Assembly: GCA_030248135.1 (NCBI GenBank)
Contig: JASANC010004694.1
Span: 1-64,000, forward strand
DNA length: 64,000 nucleotides
Direction: 5' to 3'
Origin: Theristus sp. LFF4_11
Taxonomy: Eukaryota > Nematoda > Chromadorea > Monhysterida > Xyalidae
Position numbers and translations under genes: made by a program. Each line of letters begins with the position of its first letter. Position 1 is the first letter of the stretch. The notes under the pieces are model-generated. The model searched no databases. It was given only the letters and a program-made list of their open reading frames with translations, and had not been told where the DNA came from. This document shows positions 20,301 through 31,900 of the stretch, in pieces.

Positions 20301-23300
20301 GCGCCACCGATTCAAATAAAATCAAGATTGGAATACGTTTCCATTGAAACACATACAGTTTCTGGCTAGAATTGTGGTCTTTTACTCATTATTCAGCGGT
20401 TTGCGTAAAATCAGAGTACCAGAAATTGTCGCAATCACAGGATTCTTCAGATACTGGGTCGGTAAAAAAACCGGGTATAAAGAACCGGACGTGGTATAAA
20501 AAACCGTTTTATATACATGGATTTGAAAAAAACCGTTTTTTACCACCCCTACTGGCGTGTGCTGAGGTGTTTAGAGCTGAAAATTGGAACACTATTAGAA
20601 AACAGTTGGAGGTTTTTCTGACTATTTTTTTTCACGGTATGTTGCCCCTATCACTCACTACAGCAGAATATCTGAAAAACATGAAAAATCGACAAATGTG
20701 GTGAAATGCAGAGGGTTAATTTAGCTGTAACAAAGACTAAATGATGAACGTTGGTGACAACCTGAGCGTTCACAACTCAAAAAAAGATGAAAAAACAATA
20801 TGCACACACAGTAGCTTGGAAATGCCGAATGCTGAATTGCATTTAAACAGTCATTGATCAACCTGATGTTTCACTTCGAGTCTGAGCGTGCGTGAGCGGT
20901 TCTGCCCAGAACAGATGCGAATTTATCTTTCCAGCTGCAAACTGTTTTTCTTTTTTTAATTCACACAATTTGCCACTCTGATACAATATTTTTCACCATA
21001 GCAGACTGGTTATTTTCTGCAGTGAAAGATGCAATTCCATTTTCAGTCGTTGCTGCCATCATGGTTAAGTGGACGGCAGAGAAGCGAGTCTGGTGTGCCA
21101 ATTGGTCGAAACATGCGAATAACTTTTCCATAGTGGTTCGGCAATTTGTACAAAATTCAATTTTGCCCCGCATGGCGATACATTAGTTCGGAAGTCCGTT
21201 TATGAGCAATGATAAACAGTGAGATTATGAATGAACGTTGTTTTTCGTCAAAAATCGCTATTTTTTGAAAATTGCACTGTAAAAAATGAACAGAAACGAG
21301 TAAACCGAGCAAAATTTGATCACAAAAAATTCTCAAAGTGTTCTAACAGTGTTCCAAGTTTTAAGCCATGAGGTTCTTGTTTCAGCTAAATCAACCCTCT
21401 GCATTTCACCACATTTGTCGATTTTTCATGTTTTTCAGATATTCTGCTGTAGTGAGTGATAGGGGCAACATACCGTGAAAAAAAAAATAGTCAGAAAAAC
21501 CTCCAACTGTTTTCTAGTAGTGTTCCAATTTTCAGCTCTAAACACCTCAGCACACGCCAGTGAGAGCATTTTAGAATTGGAACCTTTTTTTTGGTTCACC
21601 CTGTATATCTATATATATGCAGGGTGAGCCAAAAAAGGTTCCAACTTACAAATGCTCAAACTGGTTTGTACTGAGACCTTATGAGATATGACTAAAAAAA
21701 TCAGAGTGGCAAATGGTGGAAATTGAAAAAAATGGTCAAAAACTTCCCAAAGTGTTCTAATAGTGTTTTAATTTTCAGCTCGAAACTTCTCAACACAAAC
21801 CAGTGAGAGCACTTCGAAATTAGAACTTTGGTTCACCCTGTACTACATACTATACTATACTTGTATACAGGGTGGGCCAACAAAAAGGTTCCAATTCTAA
21901 AATGCTCTCACTGGCGTATGCTAAGGTGTTTAGAGCTGAAAATTGGAACACTATTAGAAAACATTTGGAGGTTTTTTCTGACCAACTTTTTGTTACTGTA
22001 TGTTGCCCCTATCACTCACTACAGCAGAATATCTGAAAAACATGAAAAATCGACAAATGTGGTGAAATACAGAGGGTTGATTTAGCTGTAACAAAGACCA
22101 AAATGGCTTAGAACTTAAAACATAAAACATGGAACAATGTTAGAACACTTTGAGAGCTTTTTGTGATAAAAATTTTTTGGTTTACACGTTTCAGTTTAAT
22201 TTTACAATGTAATTTTCAAAAAATAGCGATTTTTGACGAAAAAACAACGTTCACCCATAATCTCACTGTTTATCATTGCTCATACCGACTTGCGAACTGA
22301 TGTATCGCAACGCGGGGTAAAATTGAATTTTGTACAAAATTGCCGAACTACTGTAGATACCGTATTACCTCTAATAAACCCCCATGGGGGTTTATTTCTT
22401 CAGCGACTTCTGGGGGTGGGGGTTTATTTTGGGGGGGGGGCTTTATTTTTGGGGGGGGGGGGGTTTATTTGGAAACCATTTTTAGGAGTGGGTAAAATGG
22501 CAAAAATACCTTCCATGGCAGGAAGGAAGTCGCAGAAACTTCTACTCTACATAGAAATTTCCTTTTACAACAGCCTTTTGTAATGAAATTACCATTAACT
22601 CATCCATTTGGGGCCTTTGGTAGCACAATTTCATCATTTTCACTGCAACCAGCCACTGAATTCACTGTTTATGTGTATGTTTTTCTGGGTATGTGTTTCA
22701 AACAGGTTTCCAATAATCCCCCATGGGGGATTATTTTTTGGGGGGGGGATTATTTGGAAACTTGTCGAGGGGGTGGGGGTTTATTTTTTTGGGGGGGGTT
22801 TAATTTTGGGGGGGTTTAATAGAGGTAATACGGTAACTTATTAGCATGTTCCCACCAATTGGCAGACCAGATTCGCTTCTCTGCCGTCCACTTAACCATG
22901 ATGGCAGCAACGACTGAAAATGGAATTGCATCTTTCACTGCAAAAAACAACCAGTCTGCTATGGTGAAAAATATCAAAGTGACAAATTGTGTGAATTAAA
23001 AAAAGAAAAAAAAAACAGTTTGCACCTGGAAAGATAAATTCGCATCTGTTCTGGGCAGAACCGCTCACGCACGCTCAGACTCAAAATGAAACATCAGGTT
23101 GATCAACGGCTGTTCAAATGCAATTCAGCATTCGGCATTTCCAAACTACTGCATGTGCGTATTGTTTTTTCATCTTTTTTTGTGTTGTGAACACTCGGTT
23201 TGTCACAAACGTTCATTATTTGATCTTTGCCACAGCTAAATTAACCCTCTGCATTTCACCACATTTGTCGATTTTTCATGTTTTTCAGATATTCTGCTGT

Positions 23301-23638
23301 AGTGAGTGATAGGGGCAACATACGGTGAAAAAAAATTTAGTCAGAAAACTCTAAATTTTTTCTAATGGTGTTTTAATTTTCAGCTCTAAACACCTTAGTA
23401 CACGCCAGTGAGAGCATTTTAGAATTGGAACCTTTTTTTGGCCCACCCTGTATTACAACATACTATACAAAATACTATATTACTTGATTAACAAACAAAA
23501 GAAATGAAATGGTAAGAAGAGACATAAGACGATCAAACTCACTTGAGCAACATGATTGCGATTATCGTGTGCCACTTCGACTTCCGTGAGCAGCAACAGC
23601 AACAGCAGCAAAATAATCAATGGTACGCAACTAAACAT
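17315..23638 (-). CDS. GLMP: GLMP (NCU-G1) lysosomal membrane glycoprotein
   Basis: Eight minus-strand exons: 23543-23638, 19037-19179, 18804-18966, 18533-18739, 17955-18179, 17783-17899, 17575-17735 and 17315-17507; sum 1305 bases, 434 residues, every phase consistent. Exon 1 is a signal peptide (MFSCVPLIILLLL...) with donor GTGAGT. Matches to human GLMP (from memory) include the spacing of PPNLLHSA, QQSIDDEYTPGIF, WKPVAY and NVTFG, plus LVNVRWSSPNITLS against its DFSWNNIT. Several N-glycosylation sequons are visible (NWT, NGS, NHS, NIT, NDS, NGT, NCS, NVT). The last exon has a membrane segment (VTLIVAAVLLPVLAVLLCVLVCV), basic RRR, and tail DQAALLPDSDDDA; DQAALL fits the [DE]xxxL[LI] lysosomal sorting motif. 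In mammals GLMP partners the lysosomal transporter MFSD1 (known). Intron 5 is only 55 bases; intron 1 is 4.36 kb of transposons. Confidence 0.93.
19329..21603 (+). mobile_element. Mariner-like element M2 in GLMP intron 1, carrying a hAT-like insertion
   Basis: Ends are CAGGGTGAACCAAAAAAAAG and the inverse, flanked by TA. Terminal repeats of about 45 bases include AATGCTCTCACTGGCGTG. A plus-strand transposase remnant starts at 21061 (MVKWTAEKRVW), equivalent to that of M1. The element is interrupted by hAT-like E (19380-20551); subtracting it leaves about 1.1 kb. No catalytic domain. Confidence 0.9.
19380..20551. mobile_element. hAT-like element E, ITR TAGGGGTGG, 8-bp TSD CTGGCGTG
   Basis: Begins TAGGGGTGGGTCGG and ends TACCACCCCTA. 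CTGGCGTG is duplicated exactly at 19372-19379 and 20552-20559, and the empty site is present in sister element M4 at about 21911. Sub-terminal repeats of TATAAAAAACGGTTTTTT occur at both ends. Its 1.17 kb of unique interior has two open stretches without recognisable domains. Non-autonomous as far as can be seen. Confidence 0.92.
21620..21840. mobile_element. Short mariner-type MITE M3
   Basis: A 221-bp element bounded by CAGGGTGAGCC and GGTTCACCCTG. Both halves carry mariner-family terminal sequence such as AAACTGGTTTGTACTGAG and its mirror. The left flank is TATATG and the right flank TA, so the TA duplication is only half clear. It sits 16 bases from M2. Confidence 0.75.
21868..23450 (-). 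mobile_element. Mariner-like element M4 in GLMP intron 1, carrying a TA-MITE
   Basis: Ends are CAGGGTGGGCCAACAAAAAG and GCCCACCCTG, flanked by TA. The interior repeats M2 in opposite orientation, with the minus-strand transposase remnant split by the MITE at 22358-22835. Removing the MITE and one TA restores sequence colinear with M2 around 21115-21140. Length without the insert is about 1.1 kb. Confidence 0.9.
22358..22835. mobile_element. TA-flanked palindromic MITE with ATAAACCCCC arrays, copy 2
   Basis: Same termini (TA-CCGTATTACC ... GGTAATACGG-TA) and same core as 8537-8990, in reverse orientation. The G-rich repeats at each end (for example GGGGGGGGTTTAATTTTGGG) have different run lengths from copy 1, showing that homopolymer length varies between copies. 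It lies within M4 inside the transposase remnant. Confidence 0.9.
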
Positions 23639-23655
23639 CTTTTACAGACAACAGA

Positions 23656-23994
23656 CCTGGGTTTGGATTTAGAGTTCAAATTTAGATTGCGAGGCGAATC
23701 GTCACCTTATCTGCATCGGAAATGGTAAGCCAACCTTTGGGACGCTCAAAAACTTCATCGCAGATGTTGTTGAAGCCTGAAATCAGTCGGTAAAACGGTC
23801 CAAAATCGACTGCTAAAGGTTTTACGAGGTAATATCAAAGAAAATTTTTGTTGAACTTTCGAAAAATGGTGCCAAAATTGAGGTTTTTAGAGCATATTGG
23901 AGGAAAATTTTTCGAATTTTTTTAAATCGGCATTTTTGTTTTTTTTTATTACTTTTTTTTAAATTTGATTTTTGTTTAACAACCCTAAACAGGA
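23656..23994 (-). mobile_element. Truncated copy of the TAGGGTTGTT hAT-like element
   Basis: It ends TTTGTTTAACAACCCTA at 23994. Reading inwards it mirrors 996-1215, including GTCGGTAAAACGG at 23786, and its far portion matches 1500-1580 (CATCTGCGATGAAG mirrored). The left limit is unclear. It begins within about 20 bases of the GLMP start codon, so it lies in the GLMP promoter region. Confidence 0.55.
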
Positions 23995-24643
23995 CAATTT
24001 TTGACGTGTACTTGAATATTGAACCGTTCTTAGTTGTTCCTCTTTAGAAAATTACCAAAATTTGCCTGTGTTCAAAAATTCCTGTTTGCTGTAGCTAAGT
24101 CGGCAACCCCTGTCGACCCGGTCGCCCCCCCCCCAAGACACTTACTTTCAGGTTCAACCAGCTATGCTATCTGCCACTTGGCGAGACTGAGAGCCCACTC
24201 TTCAAATCACTAATCGGGTATCTGAAAAACGGTCGTGTGATGTGGTATTAACCAACACCTCCGCTCCAATTGTTTAACAATATATCGCACAACTCCATTG
24301 TAGACCTATAACATACGCCAATCAACAAGATATCATGTTCATCTTATGGCCTACCGACTGAAAAACATGTTCTAAGTTGCAAGAAAACGATTTCTGAAAC
24401 GATATTTCAATTCAGTTAAGTCATTTCAACGCTAAAAATTGACTCTAGAAGTCATCCAAATCGAAAAACGTGGAGTACTGTACGTCGGTCAAAATGACCA
24501 AATAATGACATTTACCTGAGCACACAAAGAAGTTGGGAAGAAAATTTGGTTTGAACTTTCAAAAGATTATGCCATAAATCGAATTTTCAGAGCAAAGTAG
24601 AAGAATTTTTAAGTTAAAAAAAATCCAAATTTTTGGTTGGCCT
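23995..24643 (+). repeat. Partial copy of the 860-bp core of the TAGGGTTAGGGG hAT-like element
   Basis: Matches 2370-3090 with a deletion of about 120 bases at around 24205 (equivalent to 2590-2700) and a shorter C run (9 against 15). Neither terminus is present. Confidence 0.75.
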
Positions 24644-24651
24644 GTCGTACT

Positions 24652-25825
24652 TAGAGATGTAAGGGTAAAAAAAAAAATTTTTTTAATTTTTTTTAAAGTA
24701 AAAAAAATGAGCATTTTTTCATTTTTTTGTTAAAAATTTTTGAAATTTTTTCTTTAATGTGCCCTGAAAATGCCGTTTTTGGCATAATTTTTCGAAAGTT
24801 CAACAAAAATTTTCTTTGACTTTACCTTGTCACTTAGTCTTCAACGCTGCAGGTGGTATTCTGGATTGATTTATCGACTGTTTTCAGCCTTGGTGAGTGA
24901 TGATCGACTCGCGCATTGAAGTACTTGAGCGTCGCAAAGGCTAGTTCAACAAATTCCGATGTCGCTAAGGTGAGATAAAAGCAGAGAACTCACATTTACG
25001 CATCGTTTTTCAGGATCTCGAAAGGTCGAAATTGCACTGTCTGCCACTGCAAGCGTAACTTCGTTGGTTGCTCGTTGCTGTTTCGCCTCGTGTCGTCAGC
25101 ATGATCACACCGGTTTGTTGTTGAACTTGTTTCCGTGTTATTTGAGGTGAATTGAGAGGCAAAACACGAGACGTGATGTCGTCGGTGGGAAAATGGGGTC
25201 GCCGAAACCAAGTTTGAATGAAATTTTCACCCTCCTCCCATATGAGTGGGGGTCATATGGTAAGTCGGCATAGTTGTTCCAGAGCCGAGGGGTTGGGGGG
25301 GGCCGATATAGATAGCTGGAGCAAATTTTCTAGATAGATAGATAGCTGGAAAATTTTGGGGGGGGCCGCGGGCCATGTGACTTTGGGGGGGGGGCCGGTC
25401 AAAATTTTGAAATTTGATAGATAGATAGCTAAAACGCTAAAAAGCTATAAAAACAGCAAAATAATGCTAAAAATACGCTAAAAATCAAGTATAAACGCGT
25501 ATTTTACTTAAAATCAGCGAAATTTTCAAGAATTACGAGCAAAAATGGTCAATTTTGGTCAAAAATTGACTCATTTTATGTCTTCGAAGACAAAAATTTT
25601 CAGATTTTTGCTGGCTGAGAATTTTTTTTAGATAGATAATAGCTGAGCCGAAAAAACCTGTTTGATAGAGATAGATTCGAAAATTTTTTGGGGGGGGCCC
25701 CCCCCCCCCAGCCCCCCCCCCCTAGAACAACTATGTAAGTCGGTGGCTCCTCAGATGGTGATATTCGGACTCCCTGAAAAATTCTGAACAACTTTCATTA
25801 AAAAAATTTTTTTTTGACATCTCTA
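24652..25825. mobile_element. hAT-like element F, ITR TAGAGATGT, 8-bp TSD GTCGTACT, containing element D2
   Basis: Begins TAGAGATGTAAGGGT and ends TTTGACATCTCTA. GTCGTACT is duplicated at 24644-24651 and 25826-25833. Inside, a segment at 24720-24830 resembles 1085-1165, and the 24900-25240 part resembles the 1560-1880 body in a diverged form. D2 (25269-25735) is inserted near the right end; without it the element is about 700 bp. No coding frame. Confidence 0.9.
25269..25735 (+). mobile_element. hAT-like element D2, 8-bp TSD TAAGTCGG
   Basis: 467 bp, nearly identical to D1 (9904-10372) and in the same orientation, with ends CATAGTTGTTCC and GAACAACTATG. TAAGTCGG is duplicated at 25261-25268 and 25736-25743. 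The G and C runs differ in length from D1. High identity to D1 plus intact TSDs suggests recent activity. Confidence 0.92.
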
Positions 25826-25833
25826 GTCGTACT

Positions 25834-26103
25834 AAAACAAACATGTTGCCAGACGTTGCCTCTAAACTAGCCAAAACCAAAACCTAATCCTAAAGCCTAA
25901 TTCAAAGCTAAACATAATCCTGACCTAAACTAATCCTAACCTAAGCCAACCCTTTTGAAGAAGGAAGATGTCAGAACAATTGCGTTTTGAACAAGTTCTT
26001 GTTGGGGCCGGAGCGTGTGCACGCGCGCTAGTGGATCATGAGCATGAGCATGCCAATGCCGTGCGCGTGCGCAAAATTGGGTTGGCCTACATAGGGAAAG
26101 AAA
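25834..26103. other. Short spacer with reversed CCTAATCCTAA repeat
   Basis: Contains a degenerate CCTAATCCTAAAGCCTAATT stretch at 25884-25950, the reverse of the TTAGGA-type repeats. It ends in ordinary sequence that is the insertion point of Helitron H1. No gene. Confidence 0.5.
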
Positions 26104-27678
26104 TCTATTACTACTAAATTTACAATTTGTCTGTCCGTCACACTTTTGAATTGGCGCCCATTTTTGCTATTTAAGAAAGCTTCATCTCAATCTCAATCTC
26201 AATCTTTATCTATTTTTAATATCACTTCGAATTGTTAAATCAAAACGCCGCTCTTCATAGCTGAAAGTCATCATGATACTCTTTTCAAGTTGATACTCTA
26301 CGGTTATGGCTACAGTTGGCAAATAGCAATTGTTGCTGCTCAAAACTTGACGAGCGACTGCGAAAGATGTGACAAAACCGTCTTTGAAAAAAGTAAGATA
26401 TTTTCAATTGGGTCGCAATGGTATTTACCATTCATTTTCACTTTGCAAAAGGCTTGGGTTATGTTAGGGTAAACGGGTAAAAAGAAGCAATGACTGCAAA
26501 ACGAAACTTAAAAACGTCACTTTTTTGTTTCTTCTATTCATTTTCACTTTACAAAAAAGGCTTGGCTTAGGTAAACGGGTAAAAAAGCATTAGCTTTTTA
26601 AAACGGGTAATTAAAAAAACCGTTAATTTTTATATTTTTATTCAATTTTACTTCACTTACAAAAAGGCTTGACTTAGGTTACGGTGAACGGGTAAAAATA
26701 GCAAAATCATAAACCTCGCATTTTCGCTTTATAAAAGATGCTTGGCTTACGTTAGGGTAAACGGGTTAAAGAAGCATTAGCTTTTTAAAACGGGTAATTG
26801 AAAAAACCGTTAATTTTTATATTTTTTATTCAATTTTACTTCATTTGCAAAAAGGCTTGACTTAGGTTAGGGTGAACGGGTAAAAGAAGCATTATCTTAT
26901 TAAAACGGGTAATTGAAAAAACCGTTAATTTTTATATTTTTTATTCAATTTTACTTCATTTACAAAAAGGCTTGACTTAGGTTACGGTGAACGGGTAAAA
27001 ATTGCAAAATCATAAACTTCGCATTTTCACATTACAAAAGATGCTTGGCTTATGTTAGCGTAAACGGGTAAAAAGAAGCAATGACTGCAAAACGAAATTA
27101 AAAACGTCACTGTTTTTGTTTCTTCTATTCATTTTCACTTTACAAAAAAGGCTTGGCTTATGTTAGGCTAACCGGGTAAAAGAAGCATTAGCTTTTTAAA
27201 ACGGGTAATTGAATAAAACGTTAATTTTTATATTTTTTATTCAATCTTACTTAACTTACAAAAAGGCTTGACGGTCAGGGTGAACGGGTAAAAATAGCAA
27301 AATCATAAACTTCGCATTTTCACTTTACAAAAAAGGCTTGGCTAAGGTAAACGGGTAAATGAAGCATTAGCTTTTTTAAACGGGTAATTAAAAAACGTTA
27401 ATTTTTATGTTTTTTATTCAATCTTACTTCACATACAAAAAGGCTTGCCTTAGGTTAGGGTGAATGGGTAAAAATAACAAACTCATAAACTTCGCATTTT
27501 TTATTCATTTAAATACAATAAAAAATATTGTATTGTAGGCGGCTTCACGGCAGCACAAAGTAAATTTTCTTCAGATTGGTTATTCAGTAAACGTTACTGT
27601 TTTTTTTTTAATTCAATGCTACTTCACCAAAAAGGCTTGGCATTGATTAAGCCACATACGCTCGGGTCAATTGGCTAG
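26104..27678 (+). mobile_element. Non-autonomous Helitron H1 (subtype A) with internal tandem array
   Basis: Begins with TC (TCTATTACTACTAAATTTAC) after an A and ends GGGTCAATTGGCTAG, the Helitron TC...CTRR pattern. A weak GGCTT/AAGCC hairpin lies about 25 bases before the end. The body is a tandem array in which units open with CAAAAAGGCTTG, then (A)CTTAGGTTAGGGT and AACGGGTAAAA, in two alternating forms, repeating every 180-200 bases. No Rep/helicase coding is present. Confidence 0.85.
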
Positions 27679-29114
27679 TCTATATTATTAAATTTACAAA
27701 GTGTCTGTCTGTGCGTGCGTGTGTGTGTGGCACTTTTTTGCAATTTGAATTGGCGCCCATTTTTGCTACTTAAGAAAACTCCATCTCAATTTCCTTAACC
27801 TATTTTTTATTAACACCAGTTGAGATTGTTTTCTCAAAACGTCGCTCTTCATAGCTGCAGTCATCATGATACTCTTTGGTCAACAGAGACAGTTCAGCGC
27901 AGCATAGGTAAATGGAAGCGTGGCTGATCAAAACTTGATGATCGACTGGGAAAGATGTAACAAAACCGTCTTTGAAAAAAGTTTGAACTTTTTTTGTTCT
28001 TAAAAATCGGGTTGCAAAACGCACATCGACATCGGCATTGCAAGTTGCACTTTGGGTTCAAAACAAGTAAATTTCATTGAAATTGATACTCCATGTTTCA
28101 TTTTCAAATTGATACTCCGTGGTTATGAGCGATAATTTCAACGTAACGCACGATGGGCAACTGGCAATTTTTGCTGCTCAAAACTTGACGAGCGACTGCG
28201 AAAGATGTAACAAAACTGTCTCTGAAAAAAGTTAGTTTTTTAATTGGGTCGAAATGGTATTTACCATTCATTTTCACTTTGCAACATGTTTGGGTCATGT
28301 TGGGGTGAACGGGTAAAAAGAACCAAAACTGCAAAACGAAATTATAAACGTCACTTTTTTGTTTCTTCTATGCATGTTCACTTTAAAAAAAGGCTTGGCT
28401 TATGTTAGGGTCACCGGGTAAAAGAAGCATTAGCTTTTTAAAACGGGTATTTTTTATGAAAAAACGTTGATTTTTATATTTTTTATTCAATCTTACTTAA
28501 CTTACAAAAAGGCTTGACTTAGGTTAGGGTGAACGGGTAAAAATAGCAAAATCATTAACTTCGCATTTTCACTTTGCAAAAAAGGCTTGGCTTAGGCAAA
28601 CGGGTAAAAGAAGCATTAGCTTTTTAAATCGGGTAATTGTAAAAAACGTTAATTTTTATGTTTTTTATTCAATCTTACTTTACATACAAAAAGGCTTGAC
28701 TTAGGTTAGGGTGAACGGGTAAAAAATGGCAGAATCATAAACTTCGCATTTTCACTTTACAAAAAAGGCTTGGCTTAGGTAAACGGGTAAAAAAGCATTA
28801 GCTTTTTAAAACGGGTAAATTAAAAAACGTTAGTTTTTATATTTTTTTATTCAATTTTACTTCACTTACAAAAAGGCTTGCCTTCGGTTAGGGTGAACGG
28901 GTAAAAATAGCAAAATCATAAACTTCGCATTTTTTATTTATTTAAATACATTAAAAAATATTGTATTGTAGGCGACTTCACGGCAGCACAAGGTAAATTT
29001 TCTTCAGGGTTATTATTCAGTAAACGTTACTGTTTTTTTCTTTCTAAGTCAATGCCACTTCACCAAAAAGGCTTGGCATTGATTAAGCCACATACGCTCG
29101 GGTCAATAGGCTAG
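27679..29114 (+). mobile_element. Non-autonomous Helitron H2 (subtype A)
   Basis: Starts TCTATATTATTAAATTTAC directly after the CTAG of H1 and ends GGTCAATAGGCTAG. It carries the same CAAAAAGGCTTG array as H1 but fewer units, and is closely similar to H8 (46614-48174), for example the shared TTGGCGCCCATTTTTGCTAC against TTGACGCCCTTTTTTGCTAC. Confidence 0.85.
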
Positions 29115-29117
29115 TAA

Positions 29118-30529
29118 TCTATAATACTAAGATAGTTACTGTGTGAGCTGATTAAGTAAGTCTGTCTGTTCACAATTTCGTTCCCAAAGCATTTTTTTCA
29201 TTTTGAGCTTTTTTTTTTTTTTTTTTTGTATACTTTTAAAAATTTTTTTTTTTTTTTTTATGAGGGTGTTTTTTTTTCTTTTTTTTATGAGGAGGGGATT
29301 TTTTAATTTTTTTTTGTTTTTGTTTCTTTTTTTTTGTGGTTTTTTTTTTTTAACAAAAAATTTAAATAAAAAAAAAAAAAAAAAAAAAAATAATTTTGGG
29401 GGTATTATTTTTTTTATGAAAGGAAAAAAAAAAAAAAAAAAAAGGATGGGGGGGGGGGGGGGGGAACAAAAAAAAAAAAAGAGAAAAAAAAAAAAAAAAG
29501 AAAAAAATTGATGAAAGGGGGGTGTAGGGTAAACGGGTTGAAAGAAGCTAAATAGCAAAACAAAAGCGACCGTTTCACAATGGGTACTAAGAAAAGTGTT
29601 GCTTTTTGTTACTAACACTCAATCAAAAAGGCCTGGCTTAGATTGATGCAAGCGCGGAAAAGAAGTAAGCATACCAAACAAAATCGGGTGTTTTGCTACG
29701 GGTATTAAGTAAAGTGTTGCTTTTTGTCCTTTCCATTCTATCAAAAAGCTTTGGCTTAGGTTAGGGTAGGCAGGCAAAAGAAGTGAACATACCAACCAAG
29801 CAGCCGTTTCGCAACGGGTCTTTTTTTAATATTTCACAACGGGTCTTCAAAAAATAGTTTTGCATTTGTCGTCATTTAAACTCTAAAAGGCTTGGCTAGG
29901 TTAGAGTAAGCGGGAAAAAGTTTCAAAACAAAAAAAGCTGGCATTTTGCAACAATTATTCAGAAGTGTAGTCTTTTTTTATCTTTTACAAAAAGGGTTGG
30001 CTCAGATAAGGGTTTTGCAATGTGTATTCAGAAAAAGTGTTTTTTCGTTATTTACACTCCATCGACAAGAAATTCCAGTTCCACAAGGAATAGATTGCAG
30101 CATCAACAAAGACGTAGCCACGATCGATGGCGAAGCAGTGGAACGGTCCACTTATAATCGATCAATTTTTAACGGGAATGACAGCGACATTGAAAAAGCT
30201 AATAAATGACAATTAGTTTTGATTCTTTAAAAGGGAACGCCAGTTGTTTGTTGCTGATTAAAAAAGATTGTTTTTCATATTGTTGACAAAAAAGCGCGCC
30301 TTAAAACTGAAAATACTGTGATTTTCAAAAAAGTAGGAGCATCGAGTGCTTCAAGAATGAACGATCATTTCTATGGTTGATCAACAACAATCGGTTAAAG
30401 CAGCTCAAAATGAAAATGCAATGCATGTTTAGTCCGGGTCGTGGGCAAGGTCAAAAGGCTAAACTCCATTCAAAAATAACAGTTGTATTCAAGAGCTAAC
30501 CGTGCCGTAGGCACGGGTCAATTGGCTAG
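29118..30529 (+). mobile_element. Non-autonomous Helitron H3 (subtype B), with a suspect homopolymer block
   Basis: Starts TCTATAATACTAAGATAG and ends with the hairpin CCGTGCCGTAGGCACGG (30500-30516), then GTCAATTGG and CTAG, the textbook Helitron 3' end. It is colinear with H4 except at about 29205-29522, where runs of T, A and G replace normal sequence. It carries the peptide remnant described in the findings at about 30060-30208. Confidence 0.88.
29205..29522. other. Homopolymer block, likely sequencing or assembly artefact
   Basis: About 315 bases consist almost only of long T, then A, then G runs. The corresponding part of the sister Helitron H4 (about 30632-30940) is ordinary complex sequence of nearly the same length. 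Poly-Phe and poly-Lys frames across it are meaningless. Confidence 0.7.
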
Positions 30530-31900
30530 TCTATAATACTAAGATAGTTACTGTGTGAGCTGACTGATTAAGTAAGTCTGTTCACATTTTCGGTTCTCGG
30601 TTCTAAAGTATTTTTTCAGTTTGAGCGCCTGTTTTGCTATTTAAGTCATCATCTGCTAAAAACTTTACTCCATTTTCTAATGACGATGTTCTTACTCCAT
30701 TTTAATCGTCATTCTACATAACTTCGTCATCATGATGCCTTTTGCTCATTGGCAACAAACAACTTACATACAATGGACAAATAGCAATTTTGGTGCTTAA
30801 AATTTTATAATCGACTGCAAAAGATGAAATAAAAACCGTCTCGATCTGGAACGCTGAAGTGCAACAACGACAAGCGAGACAATCGTAAGAATTGCAAGAA
30901 CTCGATTGTAAACTGAAATGAGTCGCTTATGTTAGGGTAAACGGGTTGAAAGAAGCTAAATAGCAAAACAAAAGCGACCGTTTCACAATGGGTACTCAGA
31001 AAAGTGTTGCTTTTTGTTACTAACACTCAATCAAAAAGGCCTGGCTTAGATTAATGCAAGCGCGGAAAAGAAGTAAGCATACCAAACAAAATCGGGTGTT
31101 TTGCTACGGGTATTAAGTAAAGTGTTGCGTTTTGTCTTTTCCATTCTATGAAAAAACTTAGGTTAGGGTAGGCGGGCAAAAGAAGTGAACTTACCAACAA
31201 AGCAGCCGTTTCGCGACGGGTCTTCAAAAAAGGTGTGCATTTGTCGTCATTTAAACTCTAAAAGGCTTGGCTTAGGTTAGAGTAAGCGGGAAAAAAGTTT
31301 CAAAACAAAAGCTGGCGTTTTGCAACAATTATTCAGTAGTCTTTTTCATCTTTTACACACTATAAGGGTTGGCTCAGATAAGGGTTTTGCAATGTGTATT
31401 CAGAAAAAATGTTTTTTCGTCATTTACACTCCATCGACAAGAAATTCCAGTTCCACAAGGAATAGATTGCAGCATCAACAAAGATGTGGCCACGATCGAT
31501 GGCGAAGCAGTGGAATGGTCCACATATAATCGATCAATTTTTTACGGGAATGACAGCGACATTGAAAAAGCTAATAAATGAGAATTAATTTTGATTCTTT
31601 AAAAGAGAACGTCAGTTGTTTGTTGTGATTAAAAAAGATTGTTTTTCATATTGTTGACAAAAAAGCGCGCCTTAAAACTGAAAATACTGTGATTTTCAAA
31701 AAAAGTAGGAGCATCGAGTGCTTCAAGAATGAACGATCATTTCTATGGTTAATCAACAACAATCGGTTAAAGCAGCTCAAAATGAAAATGCAATGCATGT
31801 TTAGTCCGGGTCGTGGGCAAGGTCAAAAGGCTAAACTCCATTCAAAAAAACAGTTGTATTCAACAGCTAACCGTGCCGTAGGCACGGGTCAATTGGCTAG
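30530..31900 (+). mobile_element. Non-autonomous Helitron H4 (subtype B)
   Basis: Starts TCTATAATACTAAGATAG immediately after the CTAG of H3, hairpin CCGTGCCGTAGGCACGG at 31871-31887, ends CTAG at 31897-31900. Very similar to H3 outside the homopolymer block. Peptide remnant in frame at about 31435-31580. Confidence 0.9.

Noticed and set aside
29136..29618. Poly-Phe/poly-Lys open frames
   Set aside because: Created by a homopolymer block that is probably a sequencing artefact.
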